This document shows, one piece after another, positions 46,977 through 56,878 of a stretch of 63,803 nucleotides of DNA. A program made the translations under genes and the position numbers. The stretch is from contig NZ_LHQM01000006.1 in the NCBI RefSeq assembly GCF_001302265.1, positions 1-63,803 of the forward strand. Direction: 5' to 3'. The notes below the pieces were generated by a model. That model saw only the letters and a list, made by a program, of their open reading frames with translations. It was not told where the DNA came from and made no database searches. Within the stretch, counting starts at the first letter, position 1. Each line of letters opens with the position of its first letter. The DNA is from Streptococcus phocae (GTDB lineage: Bacteria; Bacillota; Bacilli; Lactobacillales; Streptococcaceae).

Positions 46977-47393
46977 TTTTCTCAGACGAACTTGCTTGCG
47001 AGGTGTTTGTGCTAACAGATCCTGGAGTAAATTATCACTATTTGAAAAAAAGTGACCTAGCCATAAAAGTGTTATCAAGGTGTTTTTTATAATATCTTTT
47101 TAAAAAGACTATTCCTTCAATGTTATTAGAGCTAGCGATTTATTTATGGCAGAAGCATGATAAGGCAAGATGCTATGGAGGTCGCTTATTTTGAGAATAA
47201 ATAAAAAAAGATTAGTTGAACTGATTTGGAAATCGTTACCAAAACCCTAACGTTAATATATTCTGAACATTTTTGATAAAACTCTATGTTATAATATAGT
47301 AAGATAATATTGATAATAGGATTAAAAGGTGACCATGGGTAACTTTTACAACGGAAACCTTTTATCAAAAATAAAGACGGTTAGGAGTTCGTT
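46977..47393. other. Upstream region of mga
   Basis: 417 bp without a gene. An extended -10, TGTTATAAT (47287-47295), gives a start near 47302. A cre-like palindrome, TTGGAAATCGTTACCAA (about 47224-47240), lies upstream; CcpA control of mga is known in S. pyogenes, but this match is imperfect. Confidence 0.5.
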
Positions 47394-48905
47394 ATGATGT
47401 CGGTAGATAATCTTTTTACAAAGCAACAGTGGCGCGAATTAGAGCTCATCAATCTTCTGAGTCAAACCTCAGATTCTGTTTATTACAAGGATATTTGCGA
47501 ACGGCTAGATTGTTCGGCGTTGACCCTGCAGGCTTGTGTGGCTCATCCTATTTTTATGGAGGGATTGGGTAGCATCACTAGTGAGCATTCTCAACTGCGT
47601 ATCTCCTATGAACACCAGTATGGTCTCAGAGATGTTTACCAAAGGGCTCTGTTAGAGTCTCAAGCGCTCAAAATGATGTCGGCCTTGTTTTTTGATGATT
47701 TTGCCTCCCTAGATGACTTGGCTGAGGGGCTTTTTATCAGCCTGTCTACGCTCAAGCGTCTTATTGGAAAGACCAACATTTACCTTAGGGAGCGCTTCAA
47801 CATTAAAATTGCGACTCACCCGATACGTGTGGTTGGTAAAGAACATGATATTCGCCTCTTTTATGCCAAGTATTTTGCAGAGGCTTATCCTTTCAACCAG
47901 TGGCCTTTTGAGCCCTTGCTCAATGAGAACAATCATGGCCGCCTGATTCATTTGATGGCTTCTTTGACTGAGATTGATTTGGATTTTTCAATCTTTCGCT
48001 ATCTCAAGATTTTGAGTGCGGTTAATCTTATCCGTTACCTGAAAGGCTTTGCCATTGGAGAGGAGAAAAAGCTCAGTGGTATTTTTCTGAGCTTGCTCAG
48101 CGATTCACAGGAGATGCAAGACTTGTCTCATCTTTTTACGCTTAAGTTTTCGTTGCCCTTAGATGAGTTGGCCTTGTCTGAGATGTTTTCTAATTATTTA
48201 GATGAAGGGCTCGTTCTTGGTCGTTCTTTGCAGGTCACTAATAGCCAAACAGAACCTCTAGGACCCAAGTCGCTCAATAGTTGGACAGATCTCCTTAGCA
48301 AGGTTGAGCACGATACTGGGTTGGTATTATCCAATAAATACGAAGTGGCTCGTAGACTCCATGCAACAGTCATCCTAGCAGCAGAAGATATCAATGACAG
48401 CTATCTCATTTATGACTACAAGCGTGAGTACTTGGCTTTTTTCAAAAAACACTATACCCATGTTTATCACAAGCTTGTTGATTATATCAGGGAACTCTTT
48501 GCCTGTGGTCAGGAGGATTTGGCAGACACTATTCAAAACAATCTTCTTTATACCCTTTTGACGACTTGGGAAAATTTGTTCTTGGCTATTGGTGAGACCA
48601 TGCGTAGACCACGTCTTCTCGTCATTGAAAGAAGCTATGGCAGTGTCGGTGACTTTTTAGATCAGTATATTGGCAAGTTTTTTGATATCACGGTTTTTGA
48701 TCAGTTGACCATTGACACCAAGGCTTTGGAAAAAGAATACGATGTGATTGTGACAGATACTGCAATTGGAGATTGCCAAGAAGCAGATGTTTTTTTCTTT
48801 GCTAAACTAATCCCAACGGTTGTGGTTGCCAAGCTCAATCAGTATCTCAAAGTTCGAATGGGAACCGCATTTGATGCTAAGGTGCGAAGTCGTAGAGAGT
48901 CTTAA
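47394..48905 (+). CDS. mga: Mga virulence regulator
   Basis: 503 residues. N-terminal helix-turn-helix regions (FTKQQWRELELINLLSQ; LAEGLFISLSTLKRLIGKTN), then two PRD-like phosphotransferase regulatory domains and a C-terminal EIIB-like region (VIERSYGSVGDFLDQY... DVIVTDTAIG). In S. pyogenes Mga activates emm, scpA and itself and senses sugar status through PRD phosphorylation. Here it lies about 4 kb from scpA and 11 kb from the M-like gene, across the pan operon, so the classic regulon order is broken. Confidence 0.9.
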   Translation: MMSVDNLFTKQQWRELELINLLSQTSDSVYYKDICERLDCSALTLQACVAHPIFMEGLGSITSEHSQLRISYEHQYGLRDVYQRALLESQALKMMSALFFDDFASLDDLAEGLFISLSTLKRLIGKTNIYLRERFNIKIATHPIRVVGKEHDIRLFYAKYFAEAYPFNQWPFEPLLNENNHGRLIHLMASLTEIDLDFSIFRYLKILSAVNLIRYLKGFAIGEEKKLSGIFLSLLSDSQEMQDLSHLFTLKFSLPLDELALSEMFSNYLDEGLVLGRSLQVTNSQTEPLGPKSLNSWTDLLSKVEHDTGLVLSNKYEVARRLHATVILAAEDINDSYLIYDYKREYLAFFKKHYTHVYHKLVDYIRELFACGQEDLADTIQNNLLYTLLTTWENLFLAIGETMRRPRLLVIERSYGSVGDFLDQYIGKFFDITVFDQLTIDTKALEKEYDVIVTDTAIGDCQEADVFFFAKLIPTVVVAKLNQYLKVRMGTAFDAKVRSRRES

Positions 48906-49438
48906 GGGGTTGAATTGTTCGTGTTTTGTCATGACAAAGAAGGAGAAAATTTGGTGACTATATATAGGAAAAGAGGTCAAAAAATAATCCTTTTGCCAAT
49001 AATTGATATGGCTTTTTATTGTCGAATCGATTAGACTAAGAAGTGAATGAGCCTCTCGGCTTGTCGCCGTAACATGATTATTGGTGTTAGGAGTGTATCT
49101 TGCAGAAATGGCTAAACCACTTCCTTACCTTATGATTACATAACGCACACATTATCCAGTTAGTTTTGTTCCTATTACCTTACTCTCAGGACTTTTTTCT
49201 TTGAGAGAGGTTGTAGGAATTTTTTTATGTTGTTGGTAGGTGTTTAGACTGATTAAACCGGGCTTTAGAGAGGCTTGCAAGAGAAATTGGTTGACAAAAA
49301 GAGACCATACGTGATATAATAGATATGTTCTGTTTTGACAGATTCTTTTTTTAAGGAAAAAAAGCAGGCGTTGATATGACAACTAGCGCCGGTTGTAAAA
49401 TATGAAACACAAACAGTAGAAATTTCAAGGGGAACCAA
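48906..49438. other. Region between mga and opuA, with the opuA promoter
   Basis: 533 bp without a gene. TTGACA (49291-49296) and TATAAT (49315-49320, 18-bp spacer) form the opuA promoter, with a leader of about 110 nt that includes GGCGTTG...CAACTAGCGCC (about 49366-49392) pairing potential. A CTCTCAGG/...GAGAG hairpin near 49182-49208 could end mga transcripts. Confidence 0.55.
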
Positions 49439-50635
49439 ATGGAAAACATTTTAGAAGTAAAACATTTAACCAAGATTTTTGGCAAGAGACAAAAGCAAGC
49501 TCTTGACATGGTTAAAAAAGGCAAAAGCAAAACGGAGATTTTTGAAAAGACTGGAGCAACAGTCGGGGTCTACGATGCGAGCTTTGAAGTCAAACATGGT
49601 GAGATTTTCGTTATCATGGGCTTATCAGGTAGTGGGAAATCGACCTTGGTTCGTTTGCTGAATCGCTTGATTGAGCCAACGTCTGGTCAAGTATTACTTG
49701 GCAATAAAGACATTTCAAAAATGAATGCTGATGAATTGCGTGAAGTGAGACGTCACGACATCAACATGGTCTTTCAGAGTTTCGCCTTGTTCCCACACAA
49801 GACCATTTTAGAAAACACCGAGTTTGGCTTGGAACTGCGTGGCGTTCCAAAAGAAGAGCGTCAAGAAATTGCTGAGAGAGCTTTGGAAAACTCAGGTCTA
49901 TTGGCTTTTAAAGACCAATACCCAAACCAATTATCTGGTGGGATGCAGCAACGTGTTGGTCTATCGCGTGCCCTAGCCAACAGTCCAAAAATTCTGTTGA
50001 TGGATGAGGCCTTCTCAGCCTTAGACCCACTCATTCGTCGCGAGATGCAAGATGAGTTATTAGACTTGCAAGATACCATGAAACAAACCATTATCTTTAT
50101 CAGTCATGATTTGAACGAAGCCTTGCGTATTGGAGATCGTATCGCGCTGATGAAAGATGGTAAAATCATGCAGATTGGTACGGGTGAGGAAATCTTGACC
50201 AACCCAGCCAATGAGTTTGTGCGTGAGTTTGTGGAGGACGTTGACAGATCTAAAGTCTTGACCGCCCAAAACATCATGATCAAGCCATTTACAACAACAG
50301 TTGGCATCGATGGTCCACAGGTTGCTCTAACTCGCATGCACAATGAAGAAGTATCTATGTTAATGGCAACCAACCGTCGCCGTCAACTAGAAGGTATTTT
50401 GACAGCAGATGCAGCCCTTGAGGCGCGTAAAAAAGGTCTACCGTTAGCAGATGTGATTGACACTGATGTAAGAACGGTATCCAAAGACACTGTCATCACA
50501 GACATTATGCCACTGATTTATGACTCATCTGCACCGATAGCCGTGACAGATGACAATAATCGTTTGTTAGGGGTTATTATTCGTGGTCGTGTGATTGAAG
50601 CCCTGGCTAATATTTCAGACGAAGACCTCAACTAG
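49439..50635 (+). CDS. opuAA: Glycine betaine/proline ABC transporter ATP-binding subunit
   Basis: 398 residues: Walker [10 protein letters not shown] near 61, signature [15 protein letters not shown] near 163, Walker [14 protein letters not shown], and C-terminal tandem CBS domains (about 280-395) that sense ionic strength. It energises osmoprotectant uptake. Start has AAGGGG upstream. Next gene follows after 17 bp. Confidence 0.95.
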   Translation: MENILEVKHLTKIFGKRQKQALDMVKKGKSKTEIFEKTGATVGVYDASFEVKHGEIFVIMGLSGSGKSTLVRLLNRLIEPTSGQVLLGNKDISKMNADELREVRRHDINMVFQSFALFPHKTILENTEFGLELRGVPKEERQEIAERALENSGLLAFKDQYPNQLSGGMQQRVGLSRALANSPKILLMDEAFSALDPLIRREMQDELLDLQDTMKQTIIFISHDLNEALRIGDRIALMKDGKIMQIGTGEEILTNPANEFVREFVEDVDRSKVLTAQNIMIKPFTTTVGIDGPQVALTRMHNEEVSMLMATNRRRQLEGILTADAALEARKKGLPLADVIDTDVRTVSKDTVITDIMPLIYDSSAPIAVTDDNNRLLGVIIRGRVIEALANISDEDLN

Positions 50636-50652
50636 AACGGAGAACACATATT

Positions 50653-52380
50653 TTGGAAAATTTATTACAAACCAAATTGCCAGTTGCTCAACTGGTCGAA
50701 AATTTCACAGAATGGCTCACTAAAACCTTCTCAGGTCTATTTGACCTGATGCAAGTGATTGGTAGCTTCCTTATGGACTGGATGACAGATACGCTCTTGT
50801 TTATCCACCCATTACTGTTTATCGCTTTAATGACAGTTGCCATGTTCTTTTTATCAAAGAAAAAATGGCACCTGCCAACCTTTACTTTCCTAGGTTTGCT
50901 CTTTATTTATAACCAAGGGCTTTGGGAACAATTAATCAATACCTTTACTTTGGTACTCGTGGCCAGTCTGATTTCGATTTTGATTGGTATCCCTCTAGGG
51001 ATTTGGATGGCAAAAAATGCAACAGTGCGCCAAGTGGTTAACCCTATCTTGGACTTTATGCAAACTATGCCAGCCTTCGTTTACTTGATTCCTGCGGTAG
51101 CCTTCTTTGGTATCGGTATGGTACCTGGGGTTTTTGCCTCAGTGATCTTTGCCTTGCCACCAACAGTAAGGTTTACTAATCTAGCAATCCGTGACATTCC
51201 AACGGAACTAGTAGAGGCTTCAGACGCTTTTGGGTCAACACCAAAACAAAAATTGTTCAAGGTGGAACTTCCTCTCGCTAAAAACACGATTATGGCCGGT
51301 GTTAACCAAACGATGATGTTGGCACTGTCTATGGTGGTTACAGGATCTATGATCGGGGCTCCAGGTCTTGGACGTGAAGTCTTGTCAGCCCTTCAGCATG
51401 CTGATATTGGTAGTGGTTTTGTCAGCGGTTTGGCACTGGTTATTTTAGCCATTATCCTGGACCGTATGACCCAAAACTTTAACAGCAAACCTGAAGAAAA
51501 GGCAAAAGCTGGTAAAGTGAATAAATGGATTGGTCTTGTTGCGTTAGCAATTTTTATCTTCGCAGGTCTTGGACGTGGTTTGATGGCGATGACATCTTCA
51601 TCAGCAGACAAGGGCGAAAAAGTAACTATTGCCTATGTGCAATGGGACTCAGAGGTGGCTTCGACTAACGTGATTGCCCAAGCTTTGAAAAAAGAAGGCT
51701 ACAATGTCGAATTAACACCGCTTGATAATGCTGTTATGTGGCAGACAGTTGCCAATGGCGACGCTGACTTTTCAACAAGTGCTTGGTTGCCAGTGACACA
51801 CGGTCAACAATATGACAAATACAAAGCTAAACTAGATGACCTTGGTCCAAACTTGGAAGGTACTAAGTTAGGTCTTGCGGTTCCTAGTTATATGACAGAT
51901 GTTAATAGCATTGCTGATTTAACGAAACAAGCTGATCAAAAGATCACAGGGATTGAGCCTGGTGCAGGTATCATGAATGCTGCCAAAAGTGCTCTAACAG
52001 ACTACTCAAACCTTTCTGATTGGGACTTGGTTTCTGCTTCGACTGGTGCGATGACGACCTCATTAGCACAATCGTTCAAGAAAAAAGAACCAATTGTTGT
52101 GACAGCTTGGTCACCACATTGGATGTTTGCGAAGTATGATTTGAAATACCTAGAAGATCCTAAGGGTAGCTTTGGTTCTGCAGAAAACATTAACACAATT
52201 GCTCGTAAAGGGCTAAAAGAAGAAATGCCAAAAGTTTATGACATCATTGACCATTTCCATTGGACTCAAAAAGACATGGAAACAGTTATGTTGGACATCA
52301 ACAACGGTATGTCACCAGAAGCAGCAGCCAAAAAATGGATTGATGCGAATGAGGATAAAGTCGCTGAATGGTTGAAATAA
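50653..52380 (+). CDS. opuABC: Fused permease and substrate-binding protein of the betaine transporter
   Basis: 575 residues. Residues 1-310 are the membrane permease with the binding-protein-dependent transport loop (EASDAFGSTPKQKLFKVELPLA); 320-575 are a betaine-binding domain (VTIAYVQWDSEVASTNVIAQALKKEGY, FSTSAWLPVTHGQQYD). The fusion is the lactococcal/streptococcal OpuA arrangement. Start is TTG 50653 with GGAG ten bases upstream; there is no ATG alternative. Confidence 0.95.
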   Translation: MENLLQTKLPVAQLVENFTEWLTKTFSGLFDLMQVIGSFLMDWMTDTLLFIHPLLFIALMTVAMFFLSKKKWHLPTFTFLGLLFIYNQGLWEQLINTFTLVLVASLISILIGIPLGIWMAKNATVRQVVNPILDFMQTMPAFVYLIPAVAFFGIGMVPGVFASVIFALPPTVRFTNLAIRDIPTELVEASDAFGSTPKQKLFKVELPLAKNTIMAGVNQTMMLALSMVVTGSMIGAPGLGREVLSALQHADIGSGFVSGLALVILAIILDRMTQNFNSKPEEKAKAGKVNKWIGLVALAIFIFAGLGRGLMAMTSSSADKGEKVTIAYVQWDSEVASTNVIAQALKKEGYNVELTPLDNAVMWQTVANGDADFSTSAWLPVTHGQQYDKYKAKLDDLGPNLEGTKLGLAVPSYMTDVNSIADLTKQADQKITGIEPGAGIMNAAKSALTDYSNLSDWDLVSASTGAMTTSLAQSFKKKEPIVVTAWSPHWMFAKYDLKYLEDPKGSFGSAENINTIARKGLKEEMPKVYDIIDHFHWTQKDMETVMLDINNGMSPEAAAKKWIDANEDKVAEWLK

Positions 52381-52387
52381 GCCTATC

Positions 52388-52427
52388 ATCAAAAAAAGAA
52401 TGGACTGATAGTCCATTCTTTTTTGAT
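52388..52427 (+). terminator. opuA terminator
   Basis: ATCAAAAAAAGAATGGAC pairs with GTCCATTCTTTTTTGAT around TGATA. Confidence 0.92.
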
Positions 52428-52514
52428 GGTAAAGATAAGAGCCAAACTGCCTATGGCTAGTTTGACTCTTTAGTGTTGCTTGTATAAGGTTGTTTGGAGA
52501 ATAAGGATGGTATT

Positions 52515-52787
52515 TTAACTACGGTGCCCTAAACTGTTTAAAATGGCACTGATATTGATAAAGAATCGCCAGAAGCTAGATACAGCAGCTGTTGTACCAG
52601 CATTAACCACAGTGGTTGTCTTGGCAGGAGTTAGTGCAAGGGTATTACTGTTGATTCTAGTTGGTTTTTGATTGGTTTGGATGTTAGTCGCCTGGGACTG
52701 TGGCACGTGAGCAGACTGCAAGGCAGGAGCACATGTGCATAAGGCAACAGTAGCCACCAAGCCAAGAGCCATATGTCTAAATCTCAT
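52515..52787 (-). CDS. Small secreted protein of unknown function
   Basis: 90 residues with a signal peptide (ALGLVATVALCTCAPALQSAHV) and a low-complexity Thr/Asn/Ala mature part ending NISAILNSLGHRS. I do not recognise it. ATG 52787 has AGAGGAAAC nine bases upstream. It stands alone between opuA and polA. Confidence 0.65.
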   Translation of the reverse strand: MRFRHMALGLVATVALCTCAPALQSAHVPQSQATNIQTNQKPTRINSNTLALTPAKTTTVVNAGTTAAVSSFWRFFINISAILNSLGHRS

Positions 52788-52995
52788 AAATAGGTTTCCT
52801 CTCATCTTTTTGGGTTGGGTGTCAAGGGTTAGTTGACATCATTATTTTATCATAAAATACCAAAAAAACAATAGATTTCTCATTATAATATAACAAAAAA
52901 ATAAAAATATCATTTTTAAAAAGGGGTTTGTGTTTCTAGTATATGTAGATGATTTCAAAAAAGCAATGCTGGCTAGCTTATGATATAATAAAGTC

Positions 52996-55638
52996 ATGAA
53001 AAACAAGAATAAATTACTTTTAATTGATGGATCATCTATTGCCTTTCGTGCCTTTTTTGCCCTCTATCAGCAGATTGATCGTTTTAAAAATGCTAGTGGT
53101 CTACATACCAATGCTATTTATGGCTTTCATCTGATGCTAGACCATACGATGAAGCGTGTGCAGCCTACTCATGTGCTAGTGGCTTTTGATGCGGGGAAAA
53201 CCACTTTTCGTACTGCGCTTTTTTCCGACTACAAGGCAGGTCGAGCAAAGACCCCTGATGAATTTAGAGAACAATTTCCCTACATCAGAGACATGTTAGC
53301 TGCTTTAGGGGTACCTTTTTATGAATTGGACAACTACGAGGCTGATGATATTATTGGAACCCTTGACAAGATGGCAGAGGGTACCTCGGAGCCTTTTGAG
53401 GTGACCATTGTTAGTGGTGACAAGGACTTGATTCAGCTGACAGATGCCAACACAGTGGTCGAAATTTCTAAAAAAGGGGTTGCCGAATTTGAAGAATTTA
53501 CGCCTGATTATTTGATGGCTAAAATGGGGCTGACGCCAGAGCAATTCATTGATCTCAAGGCGCTTATGGGAGATAAATCTGATAATATCCCTGGCGTGAC
53601 AAAAATTGGTGAAAAAACAGGACTTAAACTCCTTCATGAATATGGTAGCCTCCAAGGGATTTACGACCACTTGGATGACATCAAGGCTTCAAAAATGAAG
53701 GAGCACTTGATTGCAGACAAGGAGCAGGCTTTCTTGTCCAAGACCTTGGCGACCATTGATACGGAATCTCCAATCACTATTGGCCTAGATGATTTGGTCT
53801 ATCAGGGGCCAAATCTTGAGGAGCTCTCACAGTTTTACGAGGATATGGGATTTGTCCAGCTAAAAAAAACAATAGATCATCAACTTCCTAAAGAAGCCGT
53901 CGAAGCTATCGCCTTTCAAGAGGTTGACCAAGTGACTGCTGATATGTTTACAGCAGACGATGTGTTTTATTTTGAAGTGTTAAAAGATAACTACCATCGT
54001 GAGCAAATGATTGGATTTGCTTGGGGACATGGGGATAACATTTATGCCTCGGCAGACACGAGCCTTTTGACGGGTGATTTATTTAAAGAAGCATTTGCTA
54101 AACCGCTTGCCACTTATGATTTTAAACGAAGCAAGGTCCTGCTGAGTCATTTAGGTGTTGAGCTTTTAGAGGCGCGCCACGATGCTCGCTTAGCCAATTA
54201 CTTGTTAACCAATGTCGAGAATAACGAGATGACCACGATTGCTCGCCTGTACACCACAATTCCTTTGGAGTCAGATGAGGTTGTTTATGGCAAAGGGGTT
54301 AAGCGAGCGGTTCCTGAAAAGTCAGTACTTTTAGAGCATCTAGCTCGTAAGGTCAGGGTACTTTTGGATAGCCAGCCTGTGATGCTTCAAAAACTAGTTG
54401 ACCATGACCAGGCAGAACTTTATGATGCCATTGAATTGCCCTTGGCTAATGTATTAGCTAAAATGGAAATCCAGGGCATCAAGGTGAATAAGGCAAGTCT
54501 TCAAGAAATGGCTAAGGAAAATCAGCGCGTTATCGATCAGCTGACACAGGACATTTACAGCATGGCTGGCGAAGCCTTTAACATCAACTCTCCTAAGCAA
54601 CTAGGTGTTATTTTATTTGAAAAAATGCAGCTTCCTTTAGAGTTGACCAAAAAGACTAAGACGGGCTATTCGACCGCAGTCGATGTGCTGGAACGCCTAG
54701 CTCCTATTGCACCAATCGTAGCCAAGATTTTGGAGTATCGACAAATCACCAAACTCCAATCAACCTATGTCCTAGGACTTCAAGACTATATCTTAGAAGA
54801 CGGCAACATTCATACCCGTTATGTTCAAGACTTGACCCAGACGGGGCGTTTGTCAAGCGTTGACCCTAATCTACAAAACATACCCGTACGCTTGGAGCAG
54901 GGACGTCTCATCCGCAAGGCATTTACCCCGTCTAGCGATGATGCTGTTTTATTGAGTTCGGATTACTCCCAAATCGAGCTACGAGTGCTCGCACATATTT
55001 CGGGAGATGAGCATTTGATTGCTGCCTTTAATGAGGGTGCAGATATCCATACCGCAACAGCTATGCGCGTGTTTGGCATTGCCAGTCCAGAAGAAGTGAC
55101 TGCTAATGACCGCCGTAACGCCAAGGCAGTTAACTTTGGCATTGTCTATGGCATCTCTGATTTTGGCTTGTCCAATAATCTTGGGATCACGCGTAAACAA
55201 GCCAAAAGTTACATTGACACCTACTTTGAGCGTTATCCAGGGATTAAGCGCTACATGGAAGATGTGGTTCGCAAAGCTAAAGACCAAGGGTATGTAGAGA
55301 CCCTCTTTAAGCGTCGTCGCGAATTACCAGACATTAATTCTCGCAATTTCAACGTTCGCTCCTTTGCTGAGCGCACAGCGATTAACTCACCGATTCAAGG
55401 CAGTGCAGCAGACATTCTCAAAATTGCCATGATTAATCTAGACAAGGCCTTGGTTGCAGGCGATTTTGAAGCCAAGATGCTGTTACAGGTTCACGATGAA
55501 ATCGTCCTAGAAGTGCCAAATCATGAGTTAGATGACGTTAGAAAACTCGTCAAAGAGACGATGGAATCTGCAGTTCATTTAGCAGTACCATTAAAAGCGG
55601 ATGAAAATGCTGGACAAAGTTGGTACGAAGCCAAATAA
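52996..55638 (+). CDS. polA: DNA polymerase I
   Basis: 880 residues. 5'-3' exonuclease (1-290: LLIDGSSIAFRAFFAL, YEADDIIGTLD), a degenerate 3'-5' exonuclease-like middle region, and the family A polymerase (DYSQIELRVLAHISGDEHL, RRNAKAVNFGIVYG, VHDEIVLEVP). It fills Okazaki and repair gaps. TGATATAAT (52981-52989) ends seven bases before the ATG, so the transcript should start at or next to the AUG: a likely leaderless mRNA. Confidence 0.95.
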   Translation: MKNKNKLLLIDGSSIAFRAFFALYQQIDRFKNASGLHTNAIYGFHLMLDHTMKRVQPTHVLVAFDAGKTTFRTALFSDYKAGRAKTPDEFREQFPYIRDMLAALGVPFYELDNYEADDIIGTLDKMAEGTSEPFEVTIVSGDKDLIQLTDANTVVEISKKGVAEFEEFTPDYLMAKMGLTPEQFIDLKALMGDKSDNIPGVTKIGEKTGLKLLHEYGSLQGIYDHLDDIKASKMKEHLIADKEQAFLSKTLATIDTESPITIGLDDLVYQGPNLEELSQFYEDMGFVQLKKTIDHQLPKEAVEAIAFQEVDQVTADMFTADDVFYFEVLKDNYHREQMIGFAWGHGDNIYASADTSLLTGDLFKEAFAKPLATYDFKRSKVLLSHLGVELLEARHDARLANYLLTNVENNEMTTIARLYTTIPLESDEVVYGKGVKRAVPEKSVLLEHLARKVRVLLDSQPVMLQKLVDHDQAELYDAIELPLANVLAKMEIQGIKVNKASLQEMAKENQRVIDQLTQDIYSMAGEAFNINSPKQLGVILFEKMQLPLELTKKTKTGYSTAVDVLERLAPIAPIVAKILEYRQITKLQSTYVLGLQDYILEDGNIHTRYVQDLTQTGRLSSVDPNLQNIPVRLEQGRLIRKAFTPSSDDAVLLSSDYSQIELRVLAHISGDEHLIAAFNEGADIHTATAMRVFGIASPEEVTANDRRNAKAVNFGIVYGISDFGLSNNLGITRKQAKSYIDTYFERYPGIKRYMEDVVRKAKDQGYVETLFKRRRELPDINSRNFNVRSFAERTAINSPIQGSAADILKIAMINLDKALVAGDFEAKMLLQVHDEIVLEVPNHELDDVRKLVKETMESAVHLAVPLKADENAGQSWYEAK

Positions 55639-55684
55639 GTATCGTTTTTTGCACAATCATACGTGTTCTCATTTTTAAACTTTG

Positions 55685-55834
55685 TGTTATAATAGAATGA
55701 AAGCACTTTATCAGCAATCGTTTTCTGGCAAGATGCCATATCGGCTCGTCTTGTTGTCGCGAATTGAGCAGTGAGGTCCTTAGTTTGGTGCTACCGCTAA
55801 AGACCACGATATTATTAGATAGAGGACAGATACA
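55685..55834 (+). promoter_or_regulatory. Extended -10 promoter and structured leader of the CoA-binding/perR unit
   Basis: TGTTATAAT (55685-55693) is an extended -10. The leader of about 135 nt can form CAAGA...TCTTG (55729-55753, with an internal GCC/GGC) and GGTCCTTAG...CTAAAGACC (55775-55805, 8 of 9 pairs). Confidence 0.5.
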
Positions 55835-56275
55835 ATGACTTATACATTTCAAAACCCATCTGACGAAACCATTTTATCTTATCTTGAAGCAGCCAAGACC
55901 ATTGCTGTGGTTGGTTTGTCTGACCGTGAGGAAACTGCTGCCTACAGAGTTGCTAAGATCATGCAGGCCATGGATTATCAGATTGTCCCTGTTAATCCAA
56001 AGTTAGCAGGACAAACCATTTTGGGTGAGACAGTCTATGCTAGTCTCAAGGAAATTCCTTTTGAGATTGACATTGTGGACGTCTTTAGGCGGAGTGAGTT
56101 TCTCCCTCAAGTAGCAGAAGACTTTTTGGAAACAAAGGCTAAGGTCTTTTGGGCACAACTTGGTTTAGAAAATCAAGAAGCAGAGAACCTTCTGCGTGTA
56201 GCAGGCAGAAACGATATTGTCATGAATCGATGCATCAAAATAGAATATTTACGTTTGGTAGCTAAGCAAGGCTAA
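55835..56275 (+). CDS. CoA-binding domain protein (YccU-like)
   Basis: 146 residues, Rossmann-like: TIAVVGLSDREETAAYRVAKIMQ at the N-terminus, IVPVNPKLAGQTILGETVYASL, and KVFWAQLGLENQEA. It is the succinyl-CoA-synthetase alpha-type CoA-binding fold without catalytic domains. Function is not established. It precedes perR by 62 bp and shares the promoter. Confidence 0.88.
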   Translation: MTYTFQNPSDETILSYLEAAKTIAVVGLSDREETAAYRVAKIMQAMDYQIVPVNPKLAGQTILGETVYASLKEIPFEIDIVDVFRRSEFLPQVAEDFLETKAKVFWAQLGLENQEAENLLRVAGRNDIVMNRCIKIEYLRLVAKQG

Positions 56276-56337
56276 ACGGTTTAGAATGATTATTGATGAC
56301 TTGTGATACAAAAAAGAAAAAGGTAGGAGCTGAGCTT

Positions 56338-56808
56338 ATGGACATTCATTCACATCAACAAGCCCTAGATGCCTATGAAAATGTCCTAGAGCATCTTCGC
56401 GAAAGACATATTCGCATTACTGAAACACGTAAGGCCATCATTTCTTATATGATTCAGTCAACAGAGCATCCCAGTGCAGACAGGATTTACCGTGACCTGC
56501 ACCCCAAATATCCAAATATGAGCCTTGCTACGGTTTATAATAACCTGAAGGTCTTAGTGGATGAAGGGTTTGTCTCAGAGTTAAAAATCAGCAATGATCT
56601 CACCACTTATTATGATTTTATGGGGCACCAACACGTCAATGTGGTCTGTGAAATTTGTGGTAAAATTGCCGACTTTATGGACGTTGATGTCATGGATATT
56701 GCTCGAGAAGCTCATCAACAAACTGGATACAGGGTCACTCGCATTCCAGTGATTGCTTATGGCGTCTGTCCTGAATGCCAGAAAAAAGAAGAGGAGCATG
56801 ACGCTTAA
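56338..56808 (+). CDS. perR: PerR, peroxide-sensing Fur-family repressor
   Basis: 156 residues. Helix-turn-helix PSADRIYRDLHPKYPNMSLATVYNNLKVL, regulatory metal ligands in HQHVNVVCEICGKI, and structural zinc pairs CEIC and CPEC. PerR derepresses peroxide defences when its His ligands are oxidised. ATG 56338 has AGGAG nine bases upstream; longer starts lack a site. A small hairpin GACGCTT/AAGCGTC overlaps the stop. Confidence 0.93.
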   Translation: MDIHSHQQALDAYENVLEHLRERHIRITETRKAIISYMIQSTEHPSADRIYRDLHPKYPNMSLATVYNNLKVLVDEGFVSELKISNDLTTYYDFMGHQHVNVVCEICGKIADFMDVDVMDIAREAHQQTGYRVTRIPVIAYGVCPECQKKEEEHDA

Positions 56809-56828
56809 CAAGCGTCTGCTGTCCATCA

Positions 56829-56862
56829 TAAAAAAGCCAGAGATGTTATCTCTGGCTTTTTG
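56829..56862. terminator. Bidirectional terminator after perR
   Basis: AAAAAGCCAGAGAT pairs with ATCTCTGGCTTTTT around GTT. Confidence 0.93.
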
Positions 56863-56878
56863 TATTGGTGTCCTTAAA

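Noticed and set aside
47224..47240. Firm cre site upstream of mga
   Set aside because: The palindrome has one base too many between half-sites compared with the cre consensus, so it is noted only as cre-like.
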